Source: an uncultured Chitinophaga sp. (GTDB lineage: Bacteria; Bacteroidota; Bacteroidia; Chitinophagales; Chitinophagaceae). Taken from it: a DNA stretch of 64,000 nucleotides. Numbering within the stretch: position 1 is the stretch's first letter; each line of letters starts with the position of its first letter. Under the pieces are notes generated by a model that saw only the letters and a program-made list of their open reading frames with translations, made no database searches and was not told the origin of the DNA. The position numbers and the translations under genes are program-made. Positions 32,377-42,468 of this stretch are shown piece by piece. The DNA lies in assembly GCF_937898475.1 (NCBI RefSeq), contig NZ_CALEJS010000019.1, positions 1 to 64,000 of the forward strand, read 5' to 3'.

Positions 32377-35300
32377 ATGAACAACATGCCAAAAAATTCC
32401 ACACGCTTGCTGCTGATCAAGCTGCTCTTGTTTTCCACCCTGCTGGCTAACGCCCAGAGCCGTACCATCAGGGGAAAGGCCTCATCGGCCGACAATGGAA
32501 CGCCGCTCCCGAACGTAACAGTGCTCCTGAAAGGTTCCAATTCCAGGACCACCACCGATGCCAACGGCGATTTTTCCATCCCGGTTAGCGGCAACAATGC
32601 CGTCTTATTATTCTATTTAGTGAATTATTCTACCAAAGAGGTACCTGTGGGCGACAAAACCACCGTGGACGTAACCCTGGAACTGAAGAACGAAAACCTG
32701 GGCGAAGTAGTAGTGGTAGGTTACGGTACCGTAAAGAAATCGGATGTCACGGGCGCGGTTGTATCCCTTAAATCAAAGGATCTGACCCCTGGCGCCAATA
32801 TCAACGTGGAACAAACCCTGCAGGGCCGGGCCTCCGGCGTACAGGTATACCAGAAAAGCGGTGAGCCGGGCAGCGCCATGAGCGTAAAGATCCGCGGCGC
32901 CAGCTCTATCACCGCAGGCAATGATCCCCTGTATGTTATAGACGGTATGCCGGTGAACAACCTCTCGCCTGTAACGGGCAGCGGGGCAGGTTTTGTGGCT
33001 ACGCCCAATCCCCGTAACCCGCTGAACAGCCTGAATCCCGCCGATATCGAGTCTATCGAGATATTAAAAGACGCCTCTGCCACCGCCATCTATGGTTCCC
33101 GCGGTTCCAACGGTGTGGTGATGATCACCACCAAAAAAGGTAAGAGCGGGAAGTTAAGCATCAATTACAGCACCTATTACGGTATACAGAAAGCGTCCAA
33201 CTCCCTAGAACTGCTCAACGGGCAGCAGTATAAAGAGGTGCTCAACGCCATTATCGACGCAGGCGGCGGCGTTGCCTCAGAAAGGGTGACCAACGATCCC
33301 GTGAATGTAGACTGGCAGAAAGAACTGTACCGCACCGCCAATGTGCAGAGCCACGACCTCTCCATCTCCGGCGGCAAGGACAATACCCGTTTCTATGCAT
33401 CCCTGGGCTATTTTAACCAGGAAGGCGTGCTGCTGAACTCCGGCGTTAAACGCTACACCGCCCGCCTGAACCTGGAAAACAGCGTGGCACAGAAATATGC
33501 CTTCGGCATAAATTTCAACACCTCCTATATCAGGGATAACTATAACTCCGTTGGCCTGGGTGTAAACGAGAACGGCAGCGCCTTGTATGCCGCCATCAAC
33601 TACGACCCTTCCTACCCGGTGTACAACCCGGACGGCAGCTTTAACCGCTCTCCCTACATGACGACCATCGACCACCCGCTGATCCTCGCTAACGGGCAGT
33701 ATGCCAACAGCGATGGTTTCCGCACCTTCGGCACCGTGTATGGCGAGTACTTTTTTATGCCCGGTCTATCTGTGAAGCTGAAAGGCGCCGGTGATGTGAA
33801 CATCACCCAGCGTAATACCTGGCTGGACCCCTCCACGATACTCGGTTCTCCTACCGGCGGTATCGCCTCCATCAATACGGGTAACGTGAACTACTATATG
33901 GGAGAGGCGACGGTGAACTACAAAACCAGCTTCGGACAGGATCATGCCCTGAACGCCGTAGCAGGCGGCACCTATGAGCATTTCGGGTCCAATTCATTTG
34001 GGGGTAACGGCCGCGGCTATGCGCTGCCCGATCTTACCTACAACGCCATAGGTACCGGTAACAGTACCCTGAACCAGATAGGCAGCGGCCGCGCATCTAC
34101 CAAGATCATTTCTTTCCTGGGACGTGTGAACTATACGTATAAAGACCGCTACCTGCTCACCGCCAGCTTCCGTGCAGACGGCTCTTCCCGCTTTGGTTCC
34201 AATAACCGTTTCGGTTATTTCCCCTCTGCGGCGGTGGCGTGGAAAATGCATGAAGAATCTTTCCTGAAAGGGGTGAGCTTTGTGAATGAACTGAAGTTCA
34301 GGCTGAGCTACGGGGTGATCGGTAACCAGTCTATCGCCAACTATCTTTACATCACAACTTTCTCAGGCGGCGGCAATGCCATCTTTGGCGGCGAACGTTA
34401 TACCTCGCTCGCACCTTCCCGTGTAGCCAATCCCGATCTGAAATGGGAGGCCGCCAAACAGGCGGACATCGGTATCGACTTTGCATTGTTCGACAACCGC
34501 CTCACCGGCTCTGTAGAATATTATGACCGCCGCACCTCTGATCTGCTGCTGGATCTGCCGCAACCCTTAAGCACCGGTTTCGGCGTAAAGACACAGAACA
34601 TCGGCCGCATGAAAAATACGGGTATCGACCTGCACCTGGCAGGCGATGTATTCCGTAACAGCCAGGGTTTTAACTGGAATGTCGGCGCCGTGCTTTCTAC
34701 CGTGAAGAATGAAGTGCTGAGCCTCGGGCCTTTGTCGCAGATCTTTACCGGCGGCGCAGGCTTCATTTCCAACGCCAGCATCATCAGGCCCGGCGCATCC
34801 CTGGGATCTTATTACGGTTATGAAGTGCTGGGCGTATGGCAATCGCATGACGACTTCTCTACCGCGCCCGTAGGAGTTAAGCCCGGCGATCTCAAATTCA
34901 GGGATGTAGACGGTAATAAGCAGATCAATGCAGACGACCGCGTAATACTGGGTAAATCATTGCCGGATTTCACCTATGGCATCACCAATACCTTCGGCTA
35001 CAAAAGATTCTCCCTGTCAGTATTCCTGGAAGGATCACAGGGCGCCAGCGTGTTGAATAATGCGGCCATAGACAGCTATTTCCCGGTGAGCTTCCGCCGT
35101 AATAAACTGGCCAAGCCTTACCTGAACCGCTGGACACCGGAGAACCCTACCAACGAATATCCTTCGTTCATAAACCCTACCTCGCAGGGGCAGCAGACCG
35201 TGAACTCAAAGACCGTGGAAGATGCATCTTACCTGCGTCTTCAGTCAGTGCGGCTGAGCTACGATTTCAAGCTGCGTAACAAAGTGATCAGAGGGCTGCA

Positions 35301-35454
35301 GGCATATGTAACAGGTCAGAACCTGTTCACCATCACCAACTATTCAGGCATCGATCCTGCCGTGAACTCCATCGGTGATGATATCCTGAAAATAGATTAC
35401 AGCTCTTACCCGATGACCCGCAGCTTCTTATTTGGTCTCAATGTTCAATTCTAA
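32377..35454 (+). CDS. susC: SusC-type TonB-dependent outer membrane transporter
   Basis: 1025 residues from ATG 32377. The signal peptide ends SSTLLANAQ-like (FSTLLANAQS). The carboxypeptidase-D regulatory-like domain has GTPLPNVTVLLKGSN (about 35-110), the TonB box and plug begin at GEVVVVGYGTVKKSDVTGAV, and the plug ends ASATAIYGSRGSNGVVMITT. The remaining residues form the 22-strand barrel to SFLFGLNVQF. It imports oligosaccharides with its SusD partner, 10 bases downstream. First gene of the PUL operon. Confidence 0.96.
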   Translation: MNNMPKNSTRLLLIKLLLFSTLLANAQSRTIRGKASSADNGTPLPNVTVLLKGSNSRTTTDANGDFSIPVSGNNAVLLFYLVNYSTKEVPVGDKTTVDVTLELKNENLGEVVVVGYGTVKKSDVTGAVVSLKSKDLTPGANINVEQTLQGRASGVQVYQKSGEPGSAMSVKIRGASSITAGNDPLYVIDGMPVNNLSPVTGSGAGFVATPNPRNPLNSLNPADIESIEILKDASATAIYGSRGSNGVVMITTKKGKSGKLSINYSTYYGIQKASNSLELLNGQQYKEVLNAIIDAGGGVASERVTNDPVNVDWQKELYRTANVQSHDLSISGGKDNTRFYASLGYFNQEGVLLNSGVKRYTARLNLENSVAQKYAFGINFNTSYIRDNYNSVGLGVNENGSALYAAINYDPSYPVYNPDGSFNRSPYMTTIDHPLILANGQYANSDGFRTFGTVYGEYFFMPGLSVKLKGAGDVNITQRNTWLDPSTILGSPTGGIASINTGNVNYYMGEATVNYKTSFGQDHALNAVAGGTYEHFGSNSFGGNGRGYALPDLTYNAIGTGNSTLNQIGSGRASTKIISFLGRVNYTYKDRYLLTASFRADGSSRFGSNNRFGYFPSAAVAWKMHEESFLKGVSFVNELKFRLSYGVIGNQSIANYLYITTFSGGGNAIFGGERYTSLAPSRVANPDLKWEAAKQADIGIDFALFDNRLTGSVEYYDRRTSDLLLDLPQPLSTGFGVKTQNIGRMKNTGIDLHLAGDVFRNSQGFNWNVGAVLSTVKNEVLSLGPLSQIFTGGAGFISNASIIRPGASLGSYYGYEVLGVWQSHDDFSTAPVGVKPGDLKFRDVDGNKQINADDRVILGKSLPDFTYGITNTFGYKRFSLSVFLEGSQGASVLNNAAIDSYFPVSFRRNKLAKPYLNRWTPENPTNEYPSFINPTSQGQQTVNSKTVEDASYLRLQSVRLSYDFKLRNKVIRGLQAYVTGQNLFTITNYSGIDPAVNSIGDDILKIDYSSYPMTRSFLFGLNVQF

Positions 35455-35464
35455 AAACGCGTTT

Positions 35465-36928
35465 ATGCAAAAGCTCATCATACTATCTTTTATAACTGTT
35501 TCCATATTCGCACACACCGCCTGTAAAAAGGCGCTGGATGTAACGCCTCCCGGCGAGTTTGCACCCGGTAATGTGCTTGCCACCGATAAAGGCATCCGTT
35601 CCGTATTATTCTCTTCCTACGCAGGTATACAGAATCCCACGCCATCGCGTTACCTGATCAACAATTCGGAAGTAACGACAGATGTGGGGTATAATACCGG
35701 CGGCGCAGAAAACCTGGCGCTGTCGCAGCTGATCAATTTTACCTGGGACGCTTCACTCGGCACCCTGCAGGCAGATGTATGGGCGCCTACCTACCGCGCT
35801 ATCCGTGATGCCAATATTGTGCTGGAGAATATCGACAACGTAAACACCACAGACGCCAACAAAAAACTGTATGCAGCGGAGGCCCGCTTCCTGAGAGCAT
35901 ACGCATATGACCTGCTGTATAAATGGTTCGGACCTGTGCCCCTGCGTACTTCCAGCACTTCTGAAGCTGCGCTGGCAAAAGCAACAGACGAACAGATGAA
36001 GGCTTTCATTGAAGCGGAGCTGACCACCGCCATTGCCGATCTGCCGGATCCGGGCAAGGAAGAGGCTTTTGCCCGGGCCAACAAAGGTATGGCCGCCAGT
36101 GTGCTGGCAAAATTTTATCTCAATACCAGACAATGGCAGAAAGCCGCAGACGCCTGCCGCCAGGTAATGAACTTCAACTACTACGGGCTGTTCCCAGCTT
36201 ACCAGGATATGTTCCGCGTAGAAAATGAAGGCAACAAAGAGATGATCATGGTGCATCCCTGCCGCAACCAGGAAGGTTTTGGCAACTGGTATACTGCAGG
36301 CGCACTGCCGCAGAACTTTAAAACATCTTCCCAGATCCCTGAGTTTGTGTGGACTACCGCCATGGCCAACTTCGCCACGCAGTACCGCATGCGCTCTGCA
36401 TTTACCAATACCATCGATACGGTGAATGATACAAGGTCCATCCTGCTGTTGCGCCACTATATCAATACCAACAATGTATCGGTGAACCTGTTATCCACAC
36501 CTGATAATGTACGCAGCATGAAATACTGGGATAATGCTACCGTGGGTAACCACAGCGGTAATGATGTGCCCATCATCCGCTATGCAGATATATTACTGAG
36601 CCGTGCAGAAGCTTTGAACGAAGTAAGCGGCCCTTCCCAGGAAGCGCTGAACCTGATCAACGAAGTAAGAAGCCGCGCAGGTATCGGTATCCTCACCATG
36701 GCAGATGCTACCAGTAAGGAAGTGCTGCGTGATCTCATTCTCCGCGAAAGAGCCTGGGAGTTCTACAGCGAAGGCCTGAGAAGGGAAGACCTGCTGCGCC
36801 ACAATAAATTCATTTCACTGGCCATTGCCAGGGGAATCACCGTGGCTGCTGATAAACATAAACTGTTCCCCATTCCGCAGGCAGAGATTGACGCCAACCC
36901 GGCCTGTAAGCAGAATGAGGGATATTGA
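35465..36928 (+). CDS. susD: SusD/RagB-type glycan-binding lipoprotein
   Basis: 487 residues from ATG 35465. A lipobox at HTAC (Cys about 19) predicts surface anchoring. TPR-like helices are seen in ANKKLYAAEARFLRAYAYDL and YKWFGPVPLRTSSTSEAALA; the RagB C-terminal part has IIRYADILLSRAEALNEVSG and LRDLILRERAWEFYSEGLRR. It captures glycan at the surface and caps SusC. Confidence 0.96.
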   Translation: MQKLIILSFITVSIFAHTACKKALDVTPPGEFAPGNVLATDKGIRSVLFSSYAGIQNPTPSRYLINNSEVTTDVGYNTGGAENLALSQLINFTWDASLGTLQADVWAPTYRAIRDANIVLENIDNVNTTDANKKLYAAEARFLRAYAYDLLYKWFGPVPLRTSSTSEAALAKATDEQMKAFIEAELTTAIADLPDPGKEEAFARANKGMAASVLAKFYLNTRQWQKAADACRQVMNFNYYGLFPAYQDMFRVENEGNKEMIMVHPCRNQEGFGNWYTAGALPQNFKTSSQIPEFVWTTAMANFATQYRMRSAFTNTIDTVNDTRSILLLRHYINTNNVSVNLLSTPDNVRSMKYWDNATVGNHSGNDVPIIRYADILLSRAEALNEVSGPSQEALNLINEVRSRAGIGILTMADATSKEVLRDLILRERAWEFYSEGLRREDLLRHNKFISLAIARGITVAADKHKLFPIPQAEIDANPACKQNEGY

Positions 36929-36930
36929 AT

Positions 36931-37014
36931 GAGCTGCTGGCTGCTGGCGGTTAGCTGTTAGCTATTGGCGGGAGTAGTTATTTGCTAATAGCGAGCAGCT
37001 GGCAGCCAGCAGCT
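36931..37014. repeat. word-repeat palindrome (AGCTGCTGG family) inside the PUL operon
   Basis: GAGCTGCTGGCTGCTGGCGG at 36931-36950 pairs with the far arm that contains CAGCTGGCAGCCAGCAGCT to 37014, giving a 13-bp perfect base and an imperfect inner part with words like TTAGCTGTTAGC. It begins 2 bases after the susD stop. A stem here could attenuate or stabilise the operon transcript. Confidence 0.65.
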
Positions 37015-37035
37015 AAACTTAAAGGAAGTATTATA

Positions 37036-38181
37036 ATGATTAGACTTAAGATTGTGATTGCGGGCATAGCCTGCATGATCGCACATGCATCCTGTGGACA
37101 ACCCGCAGCCTACAGCGACCCGGCAGCGCCGGTGGGAGATCCCGCTTTAACAGTACCTGCGTCTGTTGTGCCCCTGATGGACCAATGGATGCGCGACACC
37201 TACGTGATGACAGGACCAGACGGATATTATTATATGACAGGCACCACTGCCACGCCCGGACGAACATTTCCCGGTGGGCGCGTGCACTGCTGGGACTATA
37301 ATGATGGCCTGTATATGTGGCGTTCAAAAGACCTGCAGCAATGGGAACCGATGGGACTGATCTGGAGCTTTGACAAAGATGCGGCCCCCTGGCAGCGAAA
37401 AGGGAAACCACTGGAACCGGGTGCACGCTCGCCCAACAAAGACCGCCTGGATTCTTTTTACCGCGCCGTATGGGCGCCGGAGCTGCATTACATCAGCAGT
37501 AAAAAGAAATGGCTGCTGATAGCCTGCCTGAACGGCGGTATGGGATCGTTTGTACTGGAAAGCGTTTCCGGCAAACCGGAAGGGCCCTACAGGAATATTA
37601 AAGGCAATGCGCAAAAGGCCATCTTCCCCAATATTGATCTCAGTCTCTTTGAAGATGATAACGGCGAAGTATACCTGGTGGGGCACAATCATTTTATTGC
37701 CCGCATGAAAGATGACCTCAGCGATATTGCGGAGCCCTTCCGCAAACTGCAGGAAACGCCTTACCATCCGGATCCATACATAGAAGGCGTGTTCATCACC
37801 AGGCACCAGGGTAAATACCAGCTGCTGCAAACGGTATGGTCTGTAAAGAAAGCAGACGGCACTTTCAGCTATCTGCGGGATGACAAAAACAAAAAGGATA
37901 GCCTGTATAGTTATGACGTGGTAGTGGCGGAAGCAGATCATATTTACGGTCCCTACGGCCCGCGCTACGCCGCAGTATTACAGGGTGGACACAATAATCT
38001 GTTTAAAGACAGGAACGGACAATGGTGGTCCACCATTTTCTTTAACCCGAGAGGTATTATGGGCACAAAATTTACCGTGACCTGCAGACCCGGACTGGTG
38101 CCGGTGAAGTGGGAGCAGGGTAAACTGAAACCGGATATGGAACGCGCCAACCGTTTCTATACCTCTTTTAAATCAAGATAG
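37036..38181 (+). CDS. family 43-like glycoside hydrolase lipoprotein
   Basis: 381 residues from ATG 37036. Lipobox HASC (Cys about 19). Five-bladed propeller features: WMRDTYVMTGPDGYYYMTGT near the first blade, YNDGLYMWRSKDLQQWEPMG, VWAPELHYISSKKKWLLIAC (the general acid-type Glu follows WAP), FPNIDLSLFEDDNGEVYLVG and GGHNNLFKDRNGQWWST. GH43 enzymes remove arabinose, xylose or galactose. The exact specificity is not readable here; GH117-type activity is an alternative. Second glycanase block gene after susD. Confidence 0.82.
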   Translation: MIRLKIVIAGIACMIAHASCGQPAAYSDPAAPVGDPALTVPASVVPLMDQWMRDTYVMTGPDGYYYMTGTTATPGRTFPGGRVHCWDYNDGLYMWRSKDLQQWEPMGLIWSFDKDAAPWQRKGKPLEPGARSPNKDRLDSFYRAVWAPELHYISSKKKWLLIACLNGGMGSFVLESVSGKPEGPYRNIKGNAQKAIFPNIDLSLFEDDNGEVYLVGHNHFIARMKDDLSDIAEPFRKLQETPYHPDPYIEGVFITRHQGKYQLLQTVWSVKKADGTFSYLRDDKNKKDSLYSYDVVVAEADHIYGPYGPRYAAVLQGGHNNLFKDRNGQWWSTIFFNPRGIMGTKFTVTCRPGLVPVKWEQGKLKPDMERANRFYTSFKSR

Positions 38182-40779
38182 ATGATGGTCAGGAGCATTT
38201 TGATAGTGATCATGGCGCTGCTGCCTGCGTTGGTTTCCGCGCAGGAGATAGGCGCCAACTTTAACCATGACCCGGAGATCATTGACATGGCGGTTTTACG
38301 CCGCACGCCGGTTGAATGGATCCGTACAACGCCTTACATCTTTGAGTATATCAACGGTGAAAAGGATCCCGCCACGGCGCCGGGCCTGCAGAAAGTGATC
38401 GATGCTGCAAAAGCTGGTTATAAAGTGGCTTTCGGTTTCCGGTGGGACTTTAAAAAGTACCAGCTGCGGATACCCGAACCGGGTACTGCAGCAGAGCAAA
38501 AATATTTTGCAACAGCTGCCGCCATACTGAAGCGTGTAGGCCCTTACGTGAATGTGTTCAAGTTAGGTAATGAGCCTAACCTGGAAACCATGGAGGCCGA
38601 TCTGCAGCTGAATGAAGCAGGCGTGTCGCCACTGGTAAGGTTCACGGAAAGATTGCTGGATGAAGTGGTGGAGCCTTATTACAAACAACACCCGGAGCTG
38701 ACCCGCCCCGATGTGTATACCGGCTCATTGCCCGCGCTGTTTGAAGAAAAGCAGCAGCAAAAACCAGGTGTGCAGGGACTGATCCGCCTGGCGCAGGAAA
38801 ATGATCGAATCAAAGGCTTGTCGGTCCACCTGCACATCAGCGATTCTGCGGATATGGACAAAGCTTTCCGCTTTGTACGGACGATTATGCCCGACAAGCC
38901 GATCATTGTGCCCGAGTTTTCGCTCTTCCGTTTGTATAACAAGCACCTGTCTGATGAACTGGGCAGTACTCCCGCCGGCGCTCAATTTGCCGCTGCCTAT
39001 CACTATCCGCCCGGTATGAAGCTGTATGAGTGGTACAGTAAAGCGAATACAGAAAAAGTGAGCGCCGCCGAATGGGCTGCATTGTTTGCTTCGCGCGCCT
39101 GGTTTCCGCCACATTTCATGCAAACCTACTACCGCTACTTTCAAAAGTACGGTGTAGTGCTGGCTACCTACGGGTACCTTAGCCAGTCGGCCCCTGCAAA
39201 GGTAAAGCCCAACACGCCGGTGTGGTTTATCAATCCCATCTTCCCCATGAAAAGCCTGCAACGCCAGGCGGATGGTGGCTATACGCCTAATCCCCTGTGG
39301 TTTGATGATTTTGTGGCCATTACCAGGCGGGGAAAAGAAACGGCTGCTGCAAAGCCCAACATCATTATCCTGTATGCAGATGACCTGGGCTATGGCGACC
39401 TGGGATGCTACGGCGCAAAGGCAGTGAAAACACCCAACATTGACCGCCTGGCGGCCAACGGCATGCAGTTCACGGATGCGCACTGCACGGCGGCTACCTG
39501 TACGCCCTCCCGGGCGTCGCTGTTAACAGGGGTGTATGCCTTCCGGAATAATGCCGCTATCCTTCCCGGCGATGCGCCGCTGCTGATCAGACCCGGTACA
39601 CTAACGTTGCCGGATATATTACGGCAGGCGGGTTACAGCACTGCCGTAGTAGGCAAATGGCATTTAGGCCTGGGCAACGGCGTTATTAACTGGAACGGGC
39701 ATATTGCCCCGGGCCCCAATGAAATAGGCTTTGATTATTCTTTTATTATTCCTGCCACTACAGACCGTGTACCTACGGTGTTTGTAGAAAACGGCAAGGT
39801 GCCCAACCTGGACGCCGATGATCCTATTGCGGTAAGCTATTCGGGAAAGATAGGAGCGGAGCCCACCGGGCTTTCTGATCCGCAGCTGCTGAAGCAGCGG
39901 GCAGACACACAGCACAGCAACACCATCATCAACGGTATCAGCCGTATTGGTTATATGACCGGCGGAAAGCGGGCCAGGTGGGTGGACGAGGATATTCCGC
40001 TGGTGCTGAATGACAAGGCCAGACGTTTTATTGTCGAACATCACCGGCAGCCTTTCTTTCTCTATTACCCTTTCCCGAATATCCATGTGCCGCGCGCGCC
40101 TAACAAACGCTTTGCAGGCACAACAAAGCTGGGGGCCCGCGGTGATGTGATCGCGGAGATGGACTGGATGGTGGGGCAGATCACACAGCTGCTGGATTCG
40201 CTGGGCATCGCAAAAAATACATTGATTATATTTAGCAGCGACAATGGTCCTGTACTGGATGATGGCTACGAAGATCACGCTGAAAAGCTGAATGGTGACC
40301 ATCAGCCTTCCGGCATCTACCGTGGTGGCAAATACAGCGCCTTTGAGGCGGGCACCCGGGTTTCCACCATTACCTGCTGGCCGGGCGTTATACAGCCCGG
40401 GGTTGCTGATGCGCTGTGCTCACAGGTGGATCTGCTGGCATCCCTGGCTGCATTAACGGGCCGCCAGGTACCACCCGGCGCCGCGCAGGATAGCCGCAAC
40501 GCGCTGGATGTATGGCTGGGCAGATCAAAGCAGGGACGCGAATACCTGCTGGAAGAATCTTATACGCTCTCCTTCCGCAAAGGTAACTGGAAGTATATCG
40601 CTCCACAGCAAAAGCCCGCGCCAGACTGGCTGCAGAACAAGCAAATAGAAACGGGACTGACAACCGTACCGCAGCTGTATGATCTGCAGCGCGATCCTGC
40701 CGAAGCACATAACCTGGCAAAGCAGCACCCGGAAATAGTAAACACATTGAAACAAGCACTTGAAAAACTGATATTATGA
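38182..40779 (+). CDS. glycoside hydrolase-sulfatase fusion protein
   Basis: 865 residues with a signal peptide (LIVIMALLPALVSAQ). Residues about 20-385 form a clan A TIM-barrel-like glycosidase with the acid/base motif LGNEPNLE (Glu about 131) and nucleophile-like IIVPEFSLF (Glu about 245). Residues about 390-865 form a complete type I sulfatase: NIIILYADDLGYGDLGCYG, formylglycine site CTPSRASLLTG (Cys about 440), GKWHLG and SSDNGPVLDDG. There is no second signal peptide and hardly any linker. It would cut and desulfate one glycan. The start codon directly follows the GH43-like stop. Confidence 0.88.
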   Translation: MMVRSILIVIMALLPALVSAQEIGANFNHDPEIIDMAVLRRTPVEWIRTTPYIFEYINGEKDPATAPGLQKVIDAAKAGYKVAFGFRWDFKKYQLRIPEPGTAAEQKYFATAAAILKRVGPYVNVFKLGNEPNLETMEADLQLNEAGVSPLVRFTERLLDEVVEPYYKQHPELTRPDVYTGSLPALFEEKQQQKPGVQGLIRLAQENDRIKGLSVHLHISDSADMDKAFRFVRTIMPDKPIIVPEFSLFRLYNKHLSDELGSTPAGAQFAAAYHYPPGMKLYEWYSKANTEKVSAAEWAALFASRAWFPPHFMQTYYRYFQKYGVVLATYGYLSQSAPAKVKPNTPVWFINPIFPMKSLQRQADGGYTPNPLWFDDFVAITRRGKETAAAKPNIIILYADDLGYGDLGCYGAKAVKTPNIDRLAANGMQFTDAHCTAATCTPSRASLLTGVYAFRNNAAILPGDAPLLIRPGTLTLPDILRQAGYSTAVVGKWHLGLGNGVINWNGHIAPGPNEIGFDYSFIIPATTDRVPTVFVENGKVPNLDADDPIAVSYSGKIGAEPTGLSDPQLLKQRADTQHSNTIINGISRIGYMTGGKRARWVDEDIPLVLNDKARRFIVEHHRQPFFLYYPFPNIHVPRAPNKRFAGTTKLGARGDVIAEMDWMVGQITQLLDSLGIAKNTLIIFSSDNGPVLDDGYEDHAEKLNGDHQPSGIYRGGKYSAFEAGTRVSTITCWPGVIQPGVADALCSQVDLLASLAALTGRQVPPGAAQDSRNALDVWLGRSKQGREYLLEESYTLSFRKGNWKYIAPQQKPAPDWLQNKQIETGLTTVPQLYDLQRDPAEAHNLAKQHPEIVNTLKQALEKLIL

Positions 40780-42464
40780 AGGAACTGGCTGTAGTAATTT
40801 TATCATTGATCGTTTTATCCTCCTGCGCAGGAAGCCGGGGGAGCAACAAGGGCGCGGAAAAAGACGAACGGCCCAACATTGTGCTGATACTGGCAGATGA
40901 CCTGGGCTACTCAGACCTGGGCTGTTACGGCGGCGAAATTCAAACGCCCAACCTGGATTACCTGGCGGAAAACGGTTTGCGCTTCAGGCGTTTTTACAAC
41001 ACTTCGCGTTGCTGCCCATCGCGGGCATCATTGCTTACCGGGCTATACAACCAGCAGGCCGGTATTGGTGAAATGACGGCAGCAAGAGAGGAGCCGGGCT
41101 ACCGCGGCTATCTCACAGAGAACACCGTTACACTGGCAGAAGTGCTGAAAGATGCAGGTTATCATACCGCTATGTCTGGCAAATGGCATGTGTCTAACAC
41201 CATTGAGCAACCTACAAAGGAAGCGCAGCTGAAATGGCTGAACCACCAGGCCTCGCATCCTTATTTCTCGCCGGTAGAGCAGTACCCCGTGAACAGGGGA
41301 TTTGAGCGGCATTATGGCAACATCTTCGGCGTAGTGGATTACTTCGATCCTTTCAGCCTGGTGAACGGTACAACGCCGGTTGAAAAAGTTCCCGAAGGCT
41401 ATTATCATACAGACGCCATCAACGATACGGCGGTAAGCTATATCAAAACACTGAGCAGGGAAGACAAACCTTTCTTCCTCTATGTAGCCCAAACAGCGCC
41501 CCATTGGCCGCTGCAGGCATTACCGGAAGATATCAAAAAGTACGAAAACACCTATAAGGCAGGCTGGGACGCTATCCGCGAAGCGCGCTATAACAAAATG
41601 GTGAAGCAGGGTATCATCGATCCCGCCACTACGCCCTTGTCACCCCGGATCAACAAGGAACTGAGCTGGGAGCAGAACCCGGATAAGGAATGGGATGCCA
41701 GGGCAATGGCCGTACATGCCGCCATGGTAGACCGTATGGACCAGGGCATTGGCCGCATCATACAGGCCCTGCGCGAAAGCGGCAAGCTGGATAATACCAT
41801 CATCGTGTTTTTGAGCGATAATGGCGCAAGTCCGGAAAACTGTATGCGCTACGGCCCCGGCTTTGACCGCCCCGGACAAACCCGCGATGGCAAAGAGATC
41901 ATCTATCCTGTTAAGAAGGAAGTATTACCCGGCCCCCAGACCACCTTTGCCTCTATCGGCGAAAGATGGGCCAATGTAGTGAACACGCCTTACCGTTATG
42001 CCAAAGCGCAATCTTATGAAGGCGGCGTTCGTACACCCATGATCGTATACTGGCCAAAAAATATCAAAACAAAAGGCGGGTTTACAGATTACACGGGCCA
42101 TGTAATGGATTTTATGCCCACCTTCCTGGAAGTGGCGAAAGCAGACTATCCTGCTACCTACAAAGGGCACCAGATCACCCCTTACACAGGAAAGAGCCTG
42201 CTGCCTGCCTTTGAAGGCAAGGAAAGTAAAGGACATGAGCTGCTGTACAACGAACACTTCAACGCCCGCTATATCCGTAATGGCGACTGGAAGCTGGTAT
42301 CACTGGCTGGCGATACCACCTGGCGGCTGTACAATATTCACCAGGATGAAACCGAGCTGAATGACCAGGCGGCGCAACATCCTGATATCGTTTCGAAAAT
42401 GGCTGCACAATGGCGCCAATGGGCCAACACGCACAATGTATTTCCTAAACCCGGTAAAAAGTAA
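40776..42464 (+). CDS. type I sulfatase lipoprotein
   Basis: 562 residues. A lipobox (LSSC, Cys 17) predicts anchoring. The alkaline-phosphatase-superfamily core is seen in NIVLILADDLGYSDLGCYGG, the formylglycine site CCPSRASLLTG (Cys79-Cys80-Pro-Ser-Arg), SGKWHVSN, FLYVAQTAPHWPLQ and FLSDNGASPENCM. It removes sulfate esters from the glycan in the periplasm or at the surface. It needs a formylglycine-generating enzyme, which is not in the window. It overlaps the fusion gene by 4 bases. Confidence 0.94.
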   Translation: MKELAVVILSLIVLSSCAGSRGSNKGAEKDERPNIVLILADDLGYSDLGCYGGEIQTPNLDYLAENGLRFRRFYNTSRCCPSRASLLTGLYNQQAGIGEMTAAREEPGYRGYLTENTVTLAEVLKDAGYHTAMSGKWHVSNTIEQPTKEAQLKWLNHQASHPYFSPVEQYPVNRGFERHYGNIFGVVDYFDPFSLVNGTTPVEKVPEGYYHTDAINDTAVSYIKTLSREDKPFFLYVAQTAPHWPLQALPEDIKKYENTYKAGWDAIREARYNKMVKQGIIDPATTPLSPRINKELSWEQNPDKEWDARAMAVHAAMVDRMDQGIGRIIQALRESGKLDNTIIVFLSDNGASPENCMRYGPGFDRPGQTRDGKEIIYPVKKEVLPGPQTTFASIGERWANVVNTPYRYAKAQSYEGGVRTPMIVYWPKNIKTKGGFTDYTGHVMDFMPTFLEVAKADYPATYKGHQITPYTGKSLLPAFEGKESKGHELLYNEHFNARYIRNGDWKLVSLAGDTTWRLYNIHQDETELNDQAAQHPDIVSKMAAQWRQWANTHNVFPKPGKK

Positions 42465-42468
42465 AATA

